A stretch of 64,000 nt of DNA from Rubripirellula lacrimiformis. GTDB lineage: Bacteria > Planctomycetota > Planctomycetia > Pirellulales > Pirellulaceae. This document shows, piece by piece, positions 41,598 to 51,153 of this stretch. The DNA is taken from positions 5,580,001 through 5,644,000 of the forward strand of contig NZ_CP036525.1 of NCBI RefSeq assembly GCF_007741535.1, written 5' to 3'. The notes beneath the pieces were generated by a model. That model was not told the origin of the DNA. It did no database searches and saw only the letters and a program-made list of their open reading frames with translations. The stretch's first letter is position 1. Every line of letters starts with the position of its first letter. Both the position numbers and the translations under genes were made by a program.

Positions 41598-42479
41598 TTG
41601 GAAAACCCGCCGGCTTTGTTGATCCTGCTGAACCTATTGCTGCTGTATGTGATGGTGGTCAGCTTTGTGAAGTGGATCCGATTGCTGATCGCGCATCGCA
41701 GCAACCTTGCGGGGATCCCCGAGTACTTGGTGCCTGCCCAGCCACGTGTGAAACCGTTCTGGAATCCGGGCGACGCGTTGGTGATGTTCGGCCTGATGCA
41801 AGTGATTGCGGGACTATCGATCGCGTCGATGATGGCCGCCGGATGGGTGACACGGGCGACAGCCGATGCCCCGGCCACCGGCACGACCTACCTGATCGTC
41901 GTCACCCTGGGTTCAGGAGTGGTGGCCGCCATCCTGGCGCTGGCATGGCTTCGCCTTCGCGAACGGCGTTTCGTCGATCTGCTTTCTCTGCGGCTCAGCG
42001 ATGCCGATGGGCTGCTGGGGCTGAAGGCGTCGTTGATGATCCTGCCGCCAGTGCTATTGGTCGCCGCGGCGGCATCACTGTTGATCGACTATGAACACCC
42101 GGTGTTGGATTCGATGGCCGGCATGTCACCGATGAAGTTCGCGATGATCTTCATTGGCACCGCGATCATCACGCCGTTCACCGAAGAACTGCTGTTTCGT
42201 GTCCTGCTGCAAGGCGGCCTGGAACGGCTGGCCAACCCGATCACGGATCCCGACACGGGATGGCGATCCCGTTCATGGTGGCCGATCGTCGTGACCAGCA
42301 TCGTGTTCGCGATGGCGCACCTGGGCCAGGGCGCTGCCCCCATCCCACTGTTCGTACTGTCCTTGGGACTCGGTTTCCTATATCGCCAAACCGGCAATAT
42401 CACCGCCCCTATGATCGTCCACATGGTGCTGAACGGATCGACCATCGTGCTAGAGGGCATCAAGGCGATGTCGTCCTAA
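41598..42479 (+). CDS. CPBP family intramembrane metalloprotease
   Basis: The product is 293 residues with about eight membrane helices and the CPBP motifs FTEELLFRVLLQG (glutamate pair and arginine), a histidine in AMAHLGQGAAP and HMVLNGSTI. The family includes Rce1-like CaaX proteases and bacterial immunity proteins; substrates are unknown. The start is TTG 41598 (no nearby ATG precedes the first helix). The 15-bp spacing suggests co-transcription with pgsA. Confidence 0.85.
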   Translation: MENPPALLILLNLLLLYVMVVSFVKWIRLLIAHRSNLAGIPEYLVPAQPRVKPFWNPGDALVMFGLMQVIAGLSIASMMAAGWVTRATADAPATGTTYLIVVTLGSGVVAAILALAWLRLRERRFVDLLSLRLSDADGLLGLKASLMILPPVLLVAAAASLLIDYEHPVLDSMAGMSPMKFAMIFIGTAIITPFTEELLFRVLLQGGLERLANPITDPDTGWRSRSWWPIVVTSIVFAMAHLGQGAAPIPLFVLSLGLGFLYRQTGNITAPMIVHMVLNGSTIVLEGIKAMSS

Positions 42480-42518
42480 GTCGTCGCCCCGAACTTGTGC
42501 CTTCGTCTCTTCGCAAAA

Positions 42519-42618
42519 GTTCGAGTTCGAGTTCGAGTTCGAGTTCGAGTTCGAGTTGGAGTTGGAAATCAAAGTTCGGTCCGAAAACTTAAACTCGAAC
42601 TTAAACTCGAACTCGAAC
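42519..42618. repeat. Hexanucleotide array forming a long inverted repeat
   Basis: Six perfect GTTCGA units followed by two GTTGGA units run from 42519 to 42566. After a spacer of about 20 nt, CTCGAAC/CTTAAA-type hexamers run to 42618 and are largely complementary to the first arm. The structure sits between the convergent ends of the CPBP gene (42479) and csb2 (42835), so it could end transcription from both sides. The rest of 42619-42834 shows nothing. Confidence 0.7.
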
Positions 42619-42834
42619 TATTTCCCCGCAGCGATCTCCAAGCGACTTCGCACCCGCGCCTTCGCCTGATGCGATTCATTTCGCTTGCCTGGAGCGTTCG
42701 CTGGAGCTACGGGATCAACCGGAACACATAGGTGACAGCGAAGCAACCGGCTCAACGCCGGACACTCGCTTCAAGCCAGCCGGCGCCTAATCCCTAAAAG
42801 GCCGGCATGACAACGACGACGGTAGCGAACTCAA

Positions 42835-44460
42835 TCATTCGTCCACTGCCGAAAATAGTCCCAGTCCAAAATGACTGCCATAGCCAAGCGTCAGAGGGCC
42901 AACAATGGGCGCGTCCAGTTCGATTCGCAGCGCAAAACCCGAATCGCTTGGTGGTGGTGTTCCACCGTGTTGCCGGGTGCGTTTGAAATGTCGAAGCTTC
43001 GGAACACTGGAAAACGGTAAGCCTGCGTCTGGTGGCAAGATTGCGATTTTGCTGGCAGTCGGAAGCTTGCGAGAAGCTAGCTCGGCCGCGACCTGGCCAA
43101 CCAGGGTGTTCTTTCCATTTCGTTTGACGTACCGTGGAGCCACGAACGGGGTAACGCTGATCCAGGAACGACATCCATCGGGTGGACCGAGTAGCCGCTG
43201 AATTTGTGGCTGCAGAAATTCGGGCAGGTTGCGAAGTGACTCGAGGTCACCGCGACCGACAAGTGAGACTTGCAGTTCGCCGACGCCGCCTTTGGTGTAG
43301 GTACGCTTCATGGTTCGAATCGCAGTCTGGGCGGCGTCCCCTAGTCCCATGGAAGCATAGATCAAGATATGGTCGAGTTGTCCGTCAGCATCAAGGTCCA
43401 GTGGCAAGATGTGAGCGTGTCGATGCGATCCTTTTAGCGGCTCACCGTCGCCGTCCTTGCCCGTTAACTCAGGGCAGTGAACGTGATTTCCTTTTGCAAC
43501 CCGCCCAACGATCGCACGGTGAAAAAGTTCGGCCTGAGGCAGTGTTCGGATCACCGATGGCAGAGCCGACTTGTTTCGACTGGCAGTGGAAATTGCCAGC
43601 AACATTGCTGATACCGGACGTGCTACAGACGGCCTTGGCAGGGCCGGCTTGGAAACAACCAACGCGTCCGTCCGCCGCCAATAAAGGACTCGTTGCGAGC
43701 CAGGTGGCTGACTCCAGTTGTGCTGTTTTTTCCACCACACGGTGTCTTTCTGTAAACACTCAATGAGGTCTTCTGGAAAAGGAAGCAGCGCCGCAGTTCG
43801 CTTCTTTAGCAAGGACTGCGTGGGCTTTTTCTTGCCGTCGGGTAGTGACAAATTCTCCAGCGCTTGTTCACCGCGTCTCTGACGCCAGACCTCATACGCG
43901 GAGGGAGACGTGGCTGCCATTACATGAAATTGCTCGTACTCCGGGCCGGGGTAATAGTCGGTACCATGCGGGCGAACCGTACGCTGTTCGTCAAATCGCT
44001 CCTCATCAAGAGTCACAGATGCTTCGACCCAGCTTTCACTTCGACCAACGTAACCCAAGCTTTCAACCAGCCTTGTGAAGAGTTCGCTTGCCTCGGCATC
44101 GAGATCACAATCCCAGCGGACCTTCAGTTCGCCGTCACCAACATTGGCCCAGGTATCGAATACTAGCGTGGTTTTTTCAATATTCTTATCCAGCTTTCCC
44201 ATCGGCATGTAATGACGACTGTGGGCACTGCTAGCCGACGGGACTTCATACTGTGGAAGCACGTCGGCGAGTGATTCAAGCAGTCTGCGTCCGATAGGCG
44301 GAATCTCGGTCCAGCCCTGGGTTGCGTAGCCGGTTGCGATCAAGGCGCGCAGCAGTCGCCAGGGACTGGGCGGCCATTCAATTTGCCCTTCATTAACATG
44401 ATGCCCCCAAGGAGTCGCATGGTAGCGACCTCCGGGAAAGGTCATTGAGATGGTCGGCAT
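42835..44460 (-). CDS. csb2: Type I-G CRISPR-associated protein Csb2 (Cas5-Cas6 fusion)
   Basis: The product is 541 residues. It opens with ISMTFPGGRYHATPWGHH and WPPSPWRLLRALIATGY, the standard Csb2 start. The C-terminal end has the glycine-rich RAMP loop in LTLGYGSHFGLGLF. In type I-G, Csb2 is read as a Cas5-Cas6 fusion that processes the pre-crRNA and caps the effector complex. ATG 44460 lies 2 bp after the csb1 stop; it is the last gene of the effector operon. LDLDADGQLDHILIY and GSHRHAHIL are further family motifs. Confidence 0.93.
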   Translation of the reverse strand: MPTISMTFPGGRYHATPWGHHVNEGQIEWPPSPWRLLRALIATGYATQGWTEIPPIGRRLLESLADVLPQYEVPSASSAHSRHYMPMGKLDKNIEKTTLVFDTWANVGDGELKVRWDCDLDAEASELFTRLVESLGYVGRSESWVEASVTLDEERFDEQRTVRPHGTDYYPGPEYEQFHVMAATSPSAYEVWRQRRGEQALENLSLPDGKKKPTQSLLKKRTAALLPFPEDLIECLQKDTVWWKKQHNWSQPPGSQRVLYWRRTDALVVSKPALPRPSVARPVSAMLLAISTASRNKSALPSVIRTLPQAELFHRAIVGRVAKGNHVHCPELTGKDGDGEPLKGSHRHAHILPLDLDADGQLDHILIYASMGLGDAAQTAIRTMKRTYTKGGVGELQVSLVGRGDLESLRNLPEFLQPQIQRLLGPPDGCRSWISVTPFVAPRYVKRNGKNTLVGQVAAELASRKLPTASKIAILPPDAGLPFSSVPKLRHFKRTRQHGGTPPPSDSGFALRIELDAPIVGPLTLGYGSHFGLGLFSAVDE

Positions 44461-44462
44461 GG

Positions 44463-45467
44463 TTATGCCTCCGACTGAGAGTCGGCGTTGTCGTCCGTCG
44501 TTTCTTTCTTTTCTTTCGCCTTCTTCAGTTCGTCGTTGAACTCCACGGTTTCATGAACCATCTTGTCCTTGCACTTCTTGATTGCACCTGGAAGCGAGGC
44601 TTCCAGATCCGCAAGGCTTGGTAGTATGAAGTCCTTTGGTCGTTTGGCAGTGATATTGTCCCGCTCAATTGGTTCGAGATCGCAGGCGGTACGTAGCCGC
44701 AGGTCACTATCAAGTAATCGGCGGACGCGGTGCAACGTCAGCAGGACAATCAACTCGGTCGCATCGTCGCCTAGTCCGTAGCCACGAATCTGCGCCAAGT
44801 CGAGATTGATGAAACATGTAATTTCGCTGGCGGTGTATTCATCTCGCGCGAAAGGGACATTACCAAAACCCGATTTAGTTTCGCCCGATGGGTTGACGTG
44901 GTCGTTCTTCACTCCTCCCGACGCGGCGACCCGAACTTCATTGGCCTCGACAAAGGCGGAGACCGCGCGTGCGATGCGGAGACGTCCACCGGCGAGTTCG
45001 CTTTTGGCGAGAAACAGTCCATGGATGAGGCTACCGACATCATATTTGAAAACGATTTCTGCCAGCTTACGACGATCGATCGGGCCTTCCGCCAAACCGC
45101 CAAGGTCTGCCTTCAGTTTATTGATAAAAGACGTATCAGTTCCTGCAAGCAGGTAAGGGCTGTTCAACCGATGCGCTTCCAGCATCGTATCTGTCATAAA
45201 CTGGCCTTTGCGATTGACCGTGACGTGACTGATGCCATCGAGAGCGTCGATTGGTTTTTGAGACGCTGCATCCCAGCAGACAGTTTCCAGACGGTTGGCC
45301 ATGCTTTGCGCACTTTCCACCAAAAGCTTTTGCCCGACGCTGGTTTGATAAGTGGCAGCACCTAGGTTGGGAAATCCGGTCGGTTGAAAACGGTCACCCT
45401 GAATCGGCTGTAACGCCACATTGAACAGGACTCGGTTTTCTTGCGCAAGTGCAGACAAATCAGGCAT
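44463..45467 (-). CDS. csb1: Type I-G CRISPR-associated protein Csb1 (Cas7)
   Basis: The product is 334 residues from ATG 45467, which has a GGAGA site upstream and overlaps the csx17 stop by 8 bp. The hallmark GDRFQPTGFPNLGAATY lies near residue 30, with SANRLE-type sequence (SMANRLETVCWD) after it. Csb1 is the Cas7 backbone that coats the crRNA. The C-terminus is Lys/Glu-rich (KKAKEKKETTDD). Frames reaching upstream to 45665 overlap csx17 and are not Csb1-like. Confidence 0.93.
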   Translation of the reverse strand: MPDLSALAQENRVLFNVALQPIQGDRFQPTGFPNLGAATYQTSVGQKLLVESAQSMANRLETVCWDAASQKPIDALDGISHVTVNRKGQFMTDTMLEAHRLNSPYLLAGTDTSFINKLKADLGGLAEGPIDRRKLAEIVFKYDVGSLIHGLFLAKSELAGGRLRIARAVSAFVEANEVRVAASGGVKNDHVNPSGETKSGFGNVPFARDEYTASEITCFINLDLAQIRGYGLGDDATELIVLLTLHRVRRLLDSDLRLRTACDLEPIERDNITAKRPKDFILPSLADLEASLPGAIKKCKDKMVHETVEFNDELKKAKEKKETTDDNADSQSEA

Positions 45468-47646
45468 TGTTTTCTCCAAAGTAGTCAGGAACGAGAATGT
45501 TGGCAGCACGACGAGCGCTGGCTTGGGAAACCGGGAACACCAGGGCGGCGGCCCAAAGTCGAGCGGTGTCGGCATCGGCAATCGCACCGGAAAACGGCAA
45601 CCGTAGCCCGCAAGCACCAAGACGTCTGCTGGCAGCCTGAACAGCGGACGCTGCATCGCCCGCAATCAACCGACGCACAATGCTTGGTTCGACCGGGATA
45701 TCGAGACCTTTAGCAATCGGGCACGGTAGACACGCCAATTTCACGGCAAGCCAGGCTTCATCAGGGTGGTTTTCGTACACGCTTTCTGGCGGTTGAGCGG
45801 GCAACAGCTCTCGGTAATCACGTCGCCATGCAGGCCAATCCAATGCCATCAAGGCACGGGCGAGTTTGACGACCCGTTCGAGATCCACATGCCCGTCGAT
45901 GAGTTCGGCAATGTCCGTCAGTCGGGCATGGCAACCGATTGCAGATTTCAGTGGCAACCTGCGTTGATTGTCTTGTTCCGCATCAATCAAGCGGCGTTCG
46001 ACCACAGCAGCACAATCAGCGACCGCATCACGGCCTTTCGCGACGACACGTGGATCGTTCGCCAGTCTCTTGTCGGAAACCTGAAACCGATTGGCCCAGG
46101 GAGATTCCAGTGGCAGCCAGTGATGACGTACGGGATCGTGACCACTGGATTGGGCGGCGGCCCCGGCGAGTGACCGTGCCAGTCGAACTTCACAAGAGCC
46201 ATCGTGAATCGCAGCCACCCAGTCCGGCCTTAATTTCGGAATCGGCCCGGCAGTGATGGCCGTTCCTCCAGCCTGAAGCACTTCGACATCAACAGCAGCG
46301 TCTAGTACTGCTCGCCAACGCTGTGGCGTGTCATCGTGAGTCAGAGCGGCGAAGACTGCATCTGCCAATCGGCGTTCGACTTGAACCAACCGCGCCGGAG
46401 CGTGATTGTCACGTGCCAGTCGTTGCAGCTTGTTCATCCATCCGGCCAGATCATCCACGAGATTGGATCGCGGATTTTCACGCACCCGAACACTACCAAG
46501 TGGGACGGCGAAGTGAGTGGCGAGATTGTTCCGCTGAAAGTACCCGTATCGCAAAAATTCTGTGATACCTAGAGTCACGCCGAGGCGTGTCACGGCTCTA
46601 GCAGCGTCAATGGGGTCTTGTGCAGAACGCCTGCTGTTTGAACACCGTCCTTCAAGGAAGAGTGACTCGACTTCAAGGTAACGAGTTGGTCGGTGCCAAA
46701 TTGGAAACCACTGCTCCCCACGTCCAGGCAGCCGTTTCCCTTTGTTCATTACAAATTCATCGGAATCACAGCTTGTAGGCGTGCCAACACCGTGAGGTTC
46801 AAAATAGAACGGAGAGCTAACTTTCGCCCGAGTGATGGTCGATCGCCGAACTACGCTCGATTGGATCACGAGGGCACCTTCGAATGCGAGGAGCAATCCC
46901 CATGCGGTGCCATCACCTTCAGGCAGAAACTGCCGGAAAGGGCCGTTTACACTCTTCTTAACTGTCTTTTCGCTTCCTGGCTTTGTTGCAGCACCAAATC
47001 CGCCATCCCACGTTATCGTCGGACAAAATGAAAGGTCGTATAGAGCCGCGTCCAGTTGGGAGTCCGCTTCTCTACGAACGATGCACTCTGTCACGGCAGC
47101 CAAGTAGGCGGAAGCATATCCACCGCTTCCCTCGTTGCCACCAGAACCAAATATCGGTGGCTTAAGACACTGGTCACCGATACTAACCATGACAGTGCCT
47201 AGCCATTTTTCACTCCCGTCTCTAACCTTTCGTCGAATTGCTTGCACAAATTCGTATTCATCTTTTTTGTCCGGTTTCTCACCACCGAATCGTTCAACTT
47301 CTTGGCGAATTATGGCAATCGTCTTTCTGAATCCAGACAATCGCGTTGAGTCAGAATTCTCGATCATCTGCAACGCGAGCCGAGCGGTGGACTCGCTTCC
47401 GCCCGCATAGAATCCCGATCGTGCGCCCCACGGATTAAAAATCGGGGTTGGTGAATAATCGTTGAGAAAAAACTGTCGCAACTCGTTTTCATCAAGGTTG
47501 CAAAGCAAGCAAAAGCGTTCATCTTGCCACCATCCACGAGCGTTGGGATCATGTTTTGAAACGATTCGCAGGATGCCAAGGGCTTTCAAATAGAGGGCCA
47601 GCGGAGTCGGGGCACAGCCTGTCAGTCGGTGAAGTGTCGTGTTCAT
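45460..47646 (-). CDS. csx17: Type I-G CRISPR-associated protein Csx17 (Cas8 large subunit)
   Basis: The product is 728 residues. ATG 47646 overlaps the cas3 stop as ATGA, and the protein then reads HRLTGCAPTPLALYLKALG, the usual Csx17 start. Other family-like parts are NPWGARSGFYAGGSE and an Ala-rich helical C-terminus. Csx17 (Cas8u2) is the large subunit of the type I-G effector, expected to sense the PAM and recruit Cas3. A frame continuing upstream to 47775 lies inside cas3 and is discarded. Confidence 0.92.
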   Translation of the reverse strand: MNTTLHRLTGCAPTPLALYLKALGILRIVSKHDPNARGWWQDERFCLLCNLDENELRQFFLNDYSPTPIFNPWGARSGFYAGGSESTARLALQMIENSDSTRLSGFRKTIAIIRQEVERFGGEKPDKKDEYEFVQAIRRKVRDGSEKWLGTVMVSIGDQCLKPPIFGSGGNEGSGGYASAYLAAVTECIVRREADSQLDAALYDLSFCPTITWDGGFGAATKPGSEKTVKKSVNGPFRQFLPEGDGTAWGLLLAFEGALVIQSSVVRRSTITRAKVSSPFYFEPHGVGTPTSCDSDEFVMNKGKRLPGRGEQWFPIWHRPTRYLEVESLFLEGRCSNSRRSAQDPIDAARAVTRLGVTLGITEFLRYGYFQRNNLATHFAVPLGSVRVRENPRSNLVDDLAGWMNKLQRLARDNHAPARLVQVERRLADAVFAALTHDDTPQRWRAVLDAAVDVEVLQAGGTAITAGPIPKLRPDWVAAIHDGSCEVRLARSLAGAAAQSSGHDPVRHHWLPLESPWANRFQVSDKRLANDPRVVAKGRDAVADCAAVVERRLIDAEQDNQRRLPLKSAIGCHARLTDIAELIDGHVDLERVVKLARALMALDWPAWRRDYRELLPAQPPESVYENHPDEAWLAVKLACLPCPIAKGLDIPVEPSIVRRLIAGDAASAVQAASRRLGACGLRLPFSGAIADADTARLWAAALVFPVSQASARRAANILVPDYFGENNA

Positions 47647-50294
47647 ACGGTAACCTCGTCCATGATCGCTGCATCTTCTGCGTTTAGTCGCGACGCTTCC
47701 ACGTCGGCCGCACGTAGAATGGCCTCCAACATGGCCAGCCGCGCTGGGCCATGCGTCGTCAGTAACGACTGACAACGTTCACGCCAGCTCGCCCCCGTTT
47801 CGTGGGACAAACCCATTGCGGCCGGAGCCAGACTGAGCGGCAACTCAGGCAACTGTTGGCCGCCCACCGAAATTGTGATGGATGGCAAGATGTCCCCATT
47901 TCGAACTCCACGTATTGGCAGCCCACGATCGTCATTGGCCCGAGCATGAAAATCCTGATCGGCTGGCGACGCATGTAGCGATACACGCACCTTGCCGTGA
48001 TGACTGGCAACTAAGTAAACGAGCAGGTCGAATTCTTCCGACGTACAGTCTAGAACCGCTTGGATTTCGTCGGGCGGATTCTCACGCGTTGGCAGGCATT
48101 CGAGTGACTGACCCATTTCCTTGAAAATTTCTCTCCACGGACCGAGCAGCCCAGGATGGTCCGGCTGATAAATTTTCGCGACTGTAAACAATGCCATTGC
48201 GCTGGCAAGTTCATGCCGAAATGAACGTCGGTATTCTCGACGATTTCCATCATCCGTCATTCTGTACGTGCCGGGTGGCTGTACCCAAGCCGATGGTGGA
48301 CCTTTCGCCAGGTCGCATCGCACCGGCCGGCTTTCATCCGTTGCATCAACAATGGCACCTTGAAACGCAGGATGCGATTTACCAACGTCGTGCCAACGTG
48401 CTGCTAGTTTCAGAATACGAGTGAGATTCGGCGGAAACTGCAATTGCTCCGCCATGCGGGCCACCGCTTCGATGACCTCATCACTATGACATGCAATCGT
48501 TTTCCACTCGCTGAAACTCAACGCTTCGCCATCGTGCTCGTTGTCTGCTTCGTCAACTGCATCTAACTCGGTACCGTTGTGTTCGACAACTGGAACGGCA
48601 TCGCTTGCATTGGGGGTAAAACCTTGCACGGTTGTGTACCCACCAGCGGAGGCAGCAACGCAAACGATTCGACCGGGCAGCAACGATTCCCGTCGAGCGA
48701 CGACCCACTCGCCGTCGAGCCAATCCCAAACCCAAGCGAGCATTCCGCCACGCAGTCCTGGCTTGCGATTGGTCTGTGTTTCCTTGCCGCAAAGCCAGTC
48801 TCGCGACTTCATAAACGGGACGGAGCACAGCTCCGCTCGTTGCGGTTGTCGTTTTTGGTCGGGCGTTTTGGCTTTCGCAATTTGGATCCAAAACACTTTG
48901 ACGTCGCGTTCCTCTCCGGACCGAATGAAGCGGCTGATGTCCAAGTCCGCACCGGTGAGATCAGGCGTTGTGTCGAACAACTCGTCAAACTCATTCCGCA
49001 TCAGCAAATGCGCCGGTTCATAGGGATACAGCAAAGCTCTCGCATCATCTTCGAGTTGCTCCTCGTATTCCTCGAGACGCTTGATACCAACGTCTGACAG
49101 CGACTGCACCGCTGCCCAGGCACTTGTGAGTGAGTCAGCGGAGTAGGGTGGCGACGATTTTTCGTCCTGGCCACGATCAATCACAATCACTCGTCCGGCG
49201 TCACCGTAGCGAGCACAACGTCCGAATCGCTGAACAAGATTTGGCCACGGCGCAAGTTCCGTGACCAAACAGCCAGACGAAATGTCGACCCCCGCTTCTA
49301 CAACCTGTGTCGCGACGATGATTCGATCCGCGTCTGGCGTGCATGCCGAGCGACTCAAAAACTTGTCACGCCACGGCTTGCGTTCCCATGGACGAAAACG
49401 ACCATGGACTAGATGCACTTCGGTTTCTGGCGATTCTTTCTTCAGTGCGTCGAAGGTATCGCAGGCGCGATCAACAGTGTTGCATACAACCAGCGTAACA
49501 CGCCCGAACTCACTCGGCTCAGTCTGCTCATGCTCGACTAAAACACGTTCCGCGAAAACTCGACTATCAGTTGAAGCGATCGCATCGGTAGAGATCGACT
49601 TAGAGGTTTCCCAAAGCCCTCCGTGGCGATCTTCCGGCGGCACGACGCAAGGCGTAGTCGCCCATTGATCAAACGATGATGCTGAGTCGACGCTATGCAG
49701 CCAATCCGGTTGCAGTGTCGCGCTCATCCACCATGTATAGCACGGTCGCAGACTCTTACCCGCATCCTGATCACGATACGACTGGAGTTGAGCGGAGGTC
49801 GCCAAACCGACATCCATCAACTGAATCTCGTCCATCACCCACAACGAGTCCTGGTTCAGAAGACCAAACTCCATCGGCCATCGGGCGCGACCGCTAGCGT
49901 ATCCACGATTTAATGCGCGAGACAGCAGCATATCCTGCGTGCCAATCAAAATCCAAGGCTGCTCCGGCTGTAGAAACCATTCTTCCATGTCCTCGCCGCC
50001 CATTAGCACCCCGACACTCGGCCCATTTTTCACACGCTTGGCAATTGCCTCCGCCACCGCCACGGTTTGTTCCACAAGTACCCGCATTGGCAAGCACCAC
50101 ACCAACCGCCTCGGCCAGCTTTCATCCTTGCGAACGATTCGATGATACAGCCACGCCGACAACACACCTTCCGTCTTGCCCATCCCAGTTGGAATACGCA
50201 ACAACTTGCTCCGGCACTGATTCTGCTGGAGCAGATCTAACTGCCATGGCCGTGGTGAGTCATGTCCGGTCAGTTCATTGAACCATGATTGCAT
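47643..50294 (-). CDS. cas3: Type I-G Cas3 helicase-nuclease (helicase-HD order)
   Basis: The product is about 883 residues. The helicase part comes first: Walker A in RIPTGMGKTEG (about 34-41), the DExx box as MDEIQLMD, and the motif V-VI region VVEAGVDISS and LVQRFGRCARYG. The HD nuclease is C-terminal (about 635), with RWHDVGKSHPAFQG and later VASHHGKVRVSL. This reversed order is typical of type I-G. ATG 50294 follows AGGA by 6 nt; ATG 50312 is also possible, and the longer frame to 50387 is unlikely. It degrades target DNA marked by the effector and heads the operon cas3-csx17-csb1-csb2. Confidence 0.93.
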   Translation of the reverse strand: MQSWFNELTGHDSPRPWQLDLLQQNQCRSKLLRIPTGMGKTEGVLSAWLYHRIVRKDESWPRRLVWCLPMRVLVEQTVAVAEAIAKRVKNGPSVGVLMGGEDMEEWFLQPEQPWILIGTQDMLLSRALNRGYASGRARWPMEFGLLNQDSLWVMDEIQLMDVGLATSAQLQSYRDQDAGKSLRPCYTWWMSATLQPDWLHSVDSASSFDQWATTPCVVPPEDRHGGLWETSKSISTDAIASTDSRVFAERVLVEHEQTEPSEFGRVTLVVCNTVDRACDTFDALKKESPETEVHLVHGRFRPWERKPWRDKFLSRSACTPDADRIIVATQVVEAGVDISSGCLVTELAPWPNLVQRFGRCARYGDAGRVIVIDRGQDEKSSPPYSADSLTSAWAAVQSLSDVGIKRLEEYEEQLEDDARALLYPYEPAHLLMRNEFDELFDTTPDLTGADLDISRFIRSGEERDVKVFWIQIAKAKTPDQKRQPQRAELCSVPFMKSRDWLCGKETQTNRKPGLRGGMLAWVWDWLDGEWVVARRESLLPGRIVCVAASAGGYTTVQGFTPNASDAVPVVEHNGTELDAVDEADNEHDGEALSFSEWKTIACHSDEVIEAVARMAEQLQFPPNLTRILKLAARWHDVGKSHPAFQGAIVDATDESRPVRCDLAKGPPSAWVQPPGTYRMTDDGNRREYRRSFRHELASAMALFTVAKIYQPDHPGLLGPWREIFKEMGQSLECLPTRENPPDEIQAVLDCTSEEFDLLVYLVASHHGKVRVSLHASPADQDFHARANDDRGLPIRGVRNGDILPSITISVGGQQLPELPLSLAPAAMGLSHETGASWRERCQSLLTTHGPARLAMLEAILRAADVEASRLNAEDAAIMDEVTV

Positions 50295-51153
50295 TTCTGA
50301 TCCTGCGGTCATTTCAAACTCATCCAGTTGTACGCAGTGGAAAACGCAACGTCCTGCTGCCGAACGCAGAAGCAGGAGAAGCTTCAAGTTGCCTTCTCAA
50401 TCACGCTAACAAGATCGTGGCGAAATGGCTCGTCGATCACAGAAGTCGTAACCTATTCGATCCCGGTGACACGTTTGGTCACCGGTGGTCCCTGTCTCAA
50501 AATACTTTTCTACGTTCCTTTCACTTTCGCGATCTCAGTGCTCACATCATCTGTTTTTTTAAGAAGGCAAAGCTGTGGTCGAATCAAGTGACTCAAGAAA
50601 CGCCAGGCGAAGTTTTAGCTCATCGAGCATGCGGCGGACAGAAATGTCATGATTCCGTCAAAAATGGCTTGGCCCTCGAAGACGGGCGTGACAACTCATT
50701 GCGTACGCTTGTAAATCACTACCGAAGCTGACACCAAGTTTCGGGGTTATCCTATCTGCAGCCAATCGACATCAACCGTTTCGTTGCTCTCGCGACTGGG
50801 GCACTGATGCAACAGGATTGCATTTGCATCGTGCGATGTCATCTCTTTAAGCAAGGAGCATGCGACGTACTTCAGACCATCGTTGCCAACCACTTTGGCA
50901 GGTAACCTTATGCTTGAAACCGGCGCTACCCGTGACACGATTTCCGAATGAGAAGTATGTTTCTGATTGGGCATCGCAACGCTCGCGACGATAGAGCCCA
51001 CTCGTCGCGGCCCTCGGCTGCTGACACCGATGGAATCGGCCATCCACTATTTTGCATTCAGCCAAAGGAGCGGCCTCATTGATGAATTTGACGCGTATAC
51101 GGAAGTAAGCTAAGTTTATGTAATTCCGATAAACCATGGATACTTTGTTAGTT
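50295..51153. other. Divergent intergenic region between cas3 and the ATPase gene
   Basis: This is the control region between the leftward effector operon and the rightward ATPase-cas2-cas4/1 run. It holds a perfect dyad at 50463-50485. Small frames on both strands (for example 50747-51043 minus, 98 codons) show no recognisable family, though that one cannot be excluded as a small gene. No CRISPR repeat copy is present. Confidence 0.55.
50463..50485. promoter_or_regulatory. Perfect 8-bp dyad upstream of cas3, candidate operator
   Basis: CCGGTGAC (50463-50470) and GTCACCGG (50478-50485) are exact reverse complements separated by ACGTTTG. The site is about 170 bp upstream of the cas3 start. 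Size and symmetry fit a dimeric repressor site; there is no run of T after it on either strand, so a terminator is less likely. Confidence 0.4.

Noticed and set aside
42519-42618. Hexamer array as a degenerate CRISPR repeat or anti-repeat, because both contain GAGTTC and GAACTC
   Set aside because: The match is only six bases and explained by the simple hexamer; there is no 36-bp periodicity and no spacer.
50285-50731. Plus-strand frame of 148 codons over the cas3 start and upstream region
   Set aside because: It runs antisense into cas3, has no recognisable family and no ribosome binding site.
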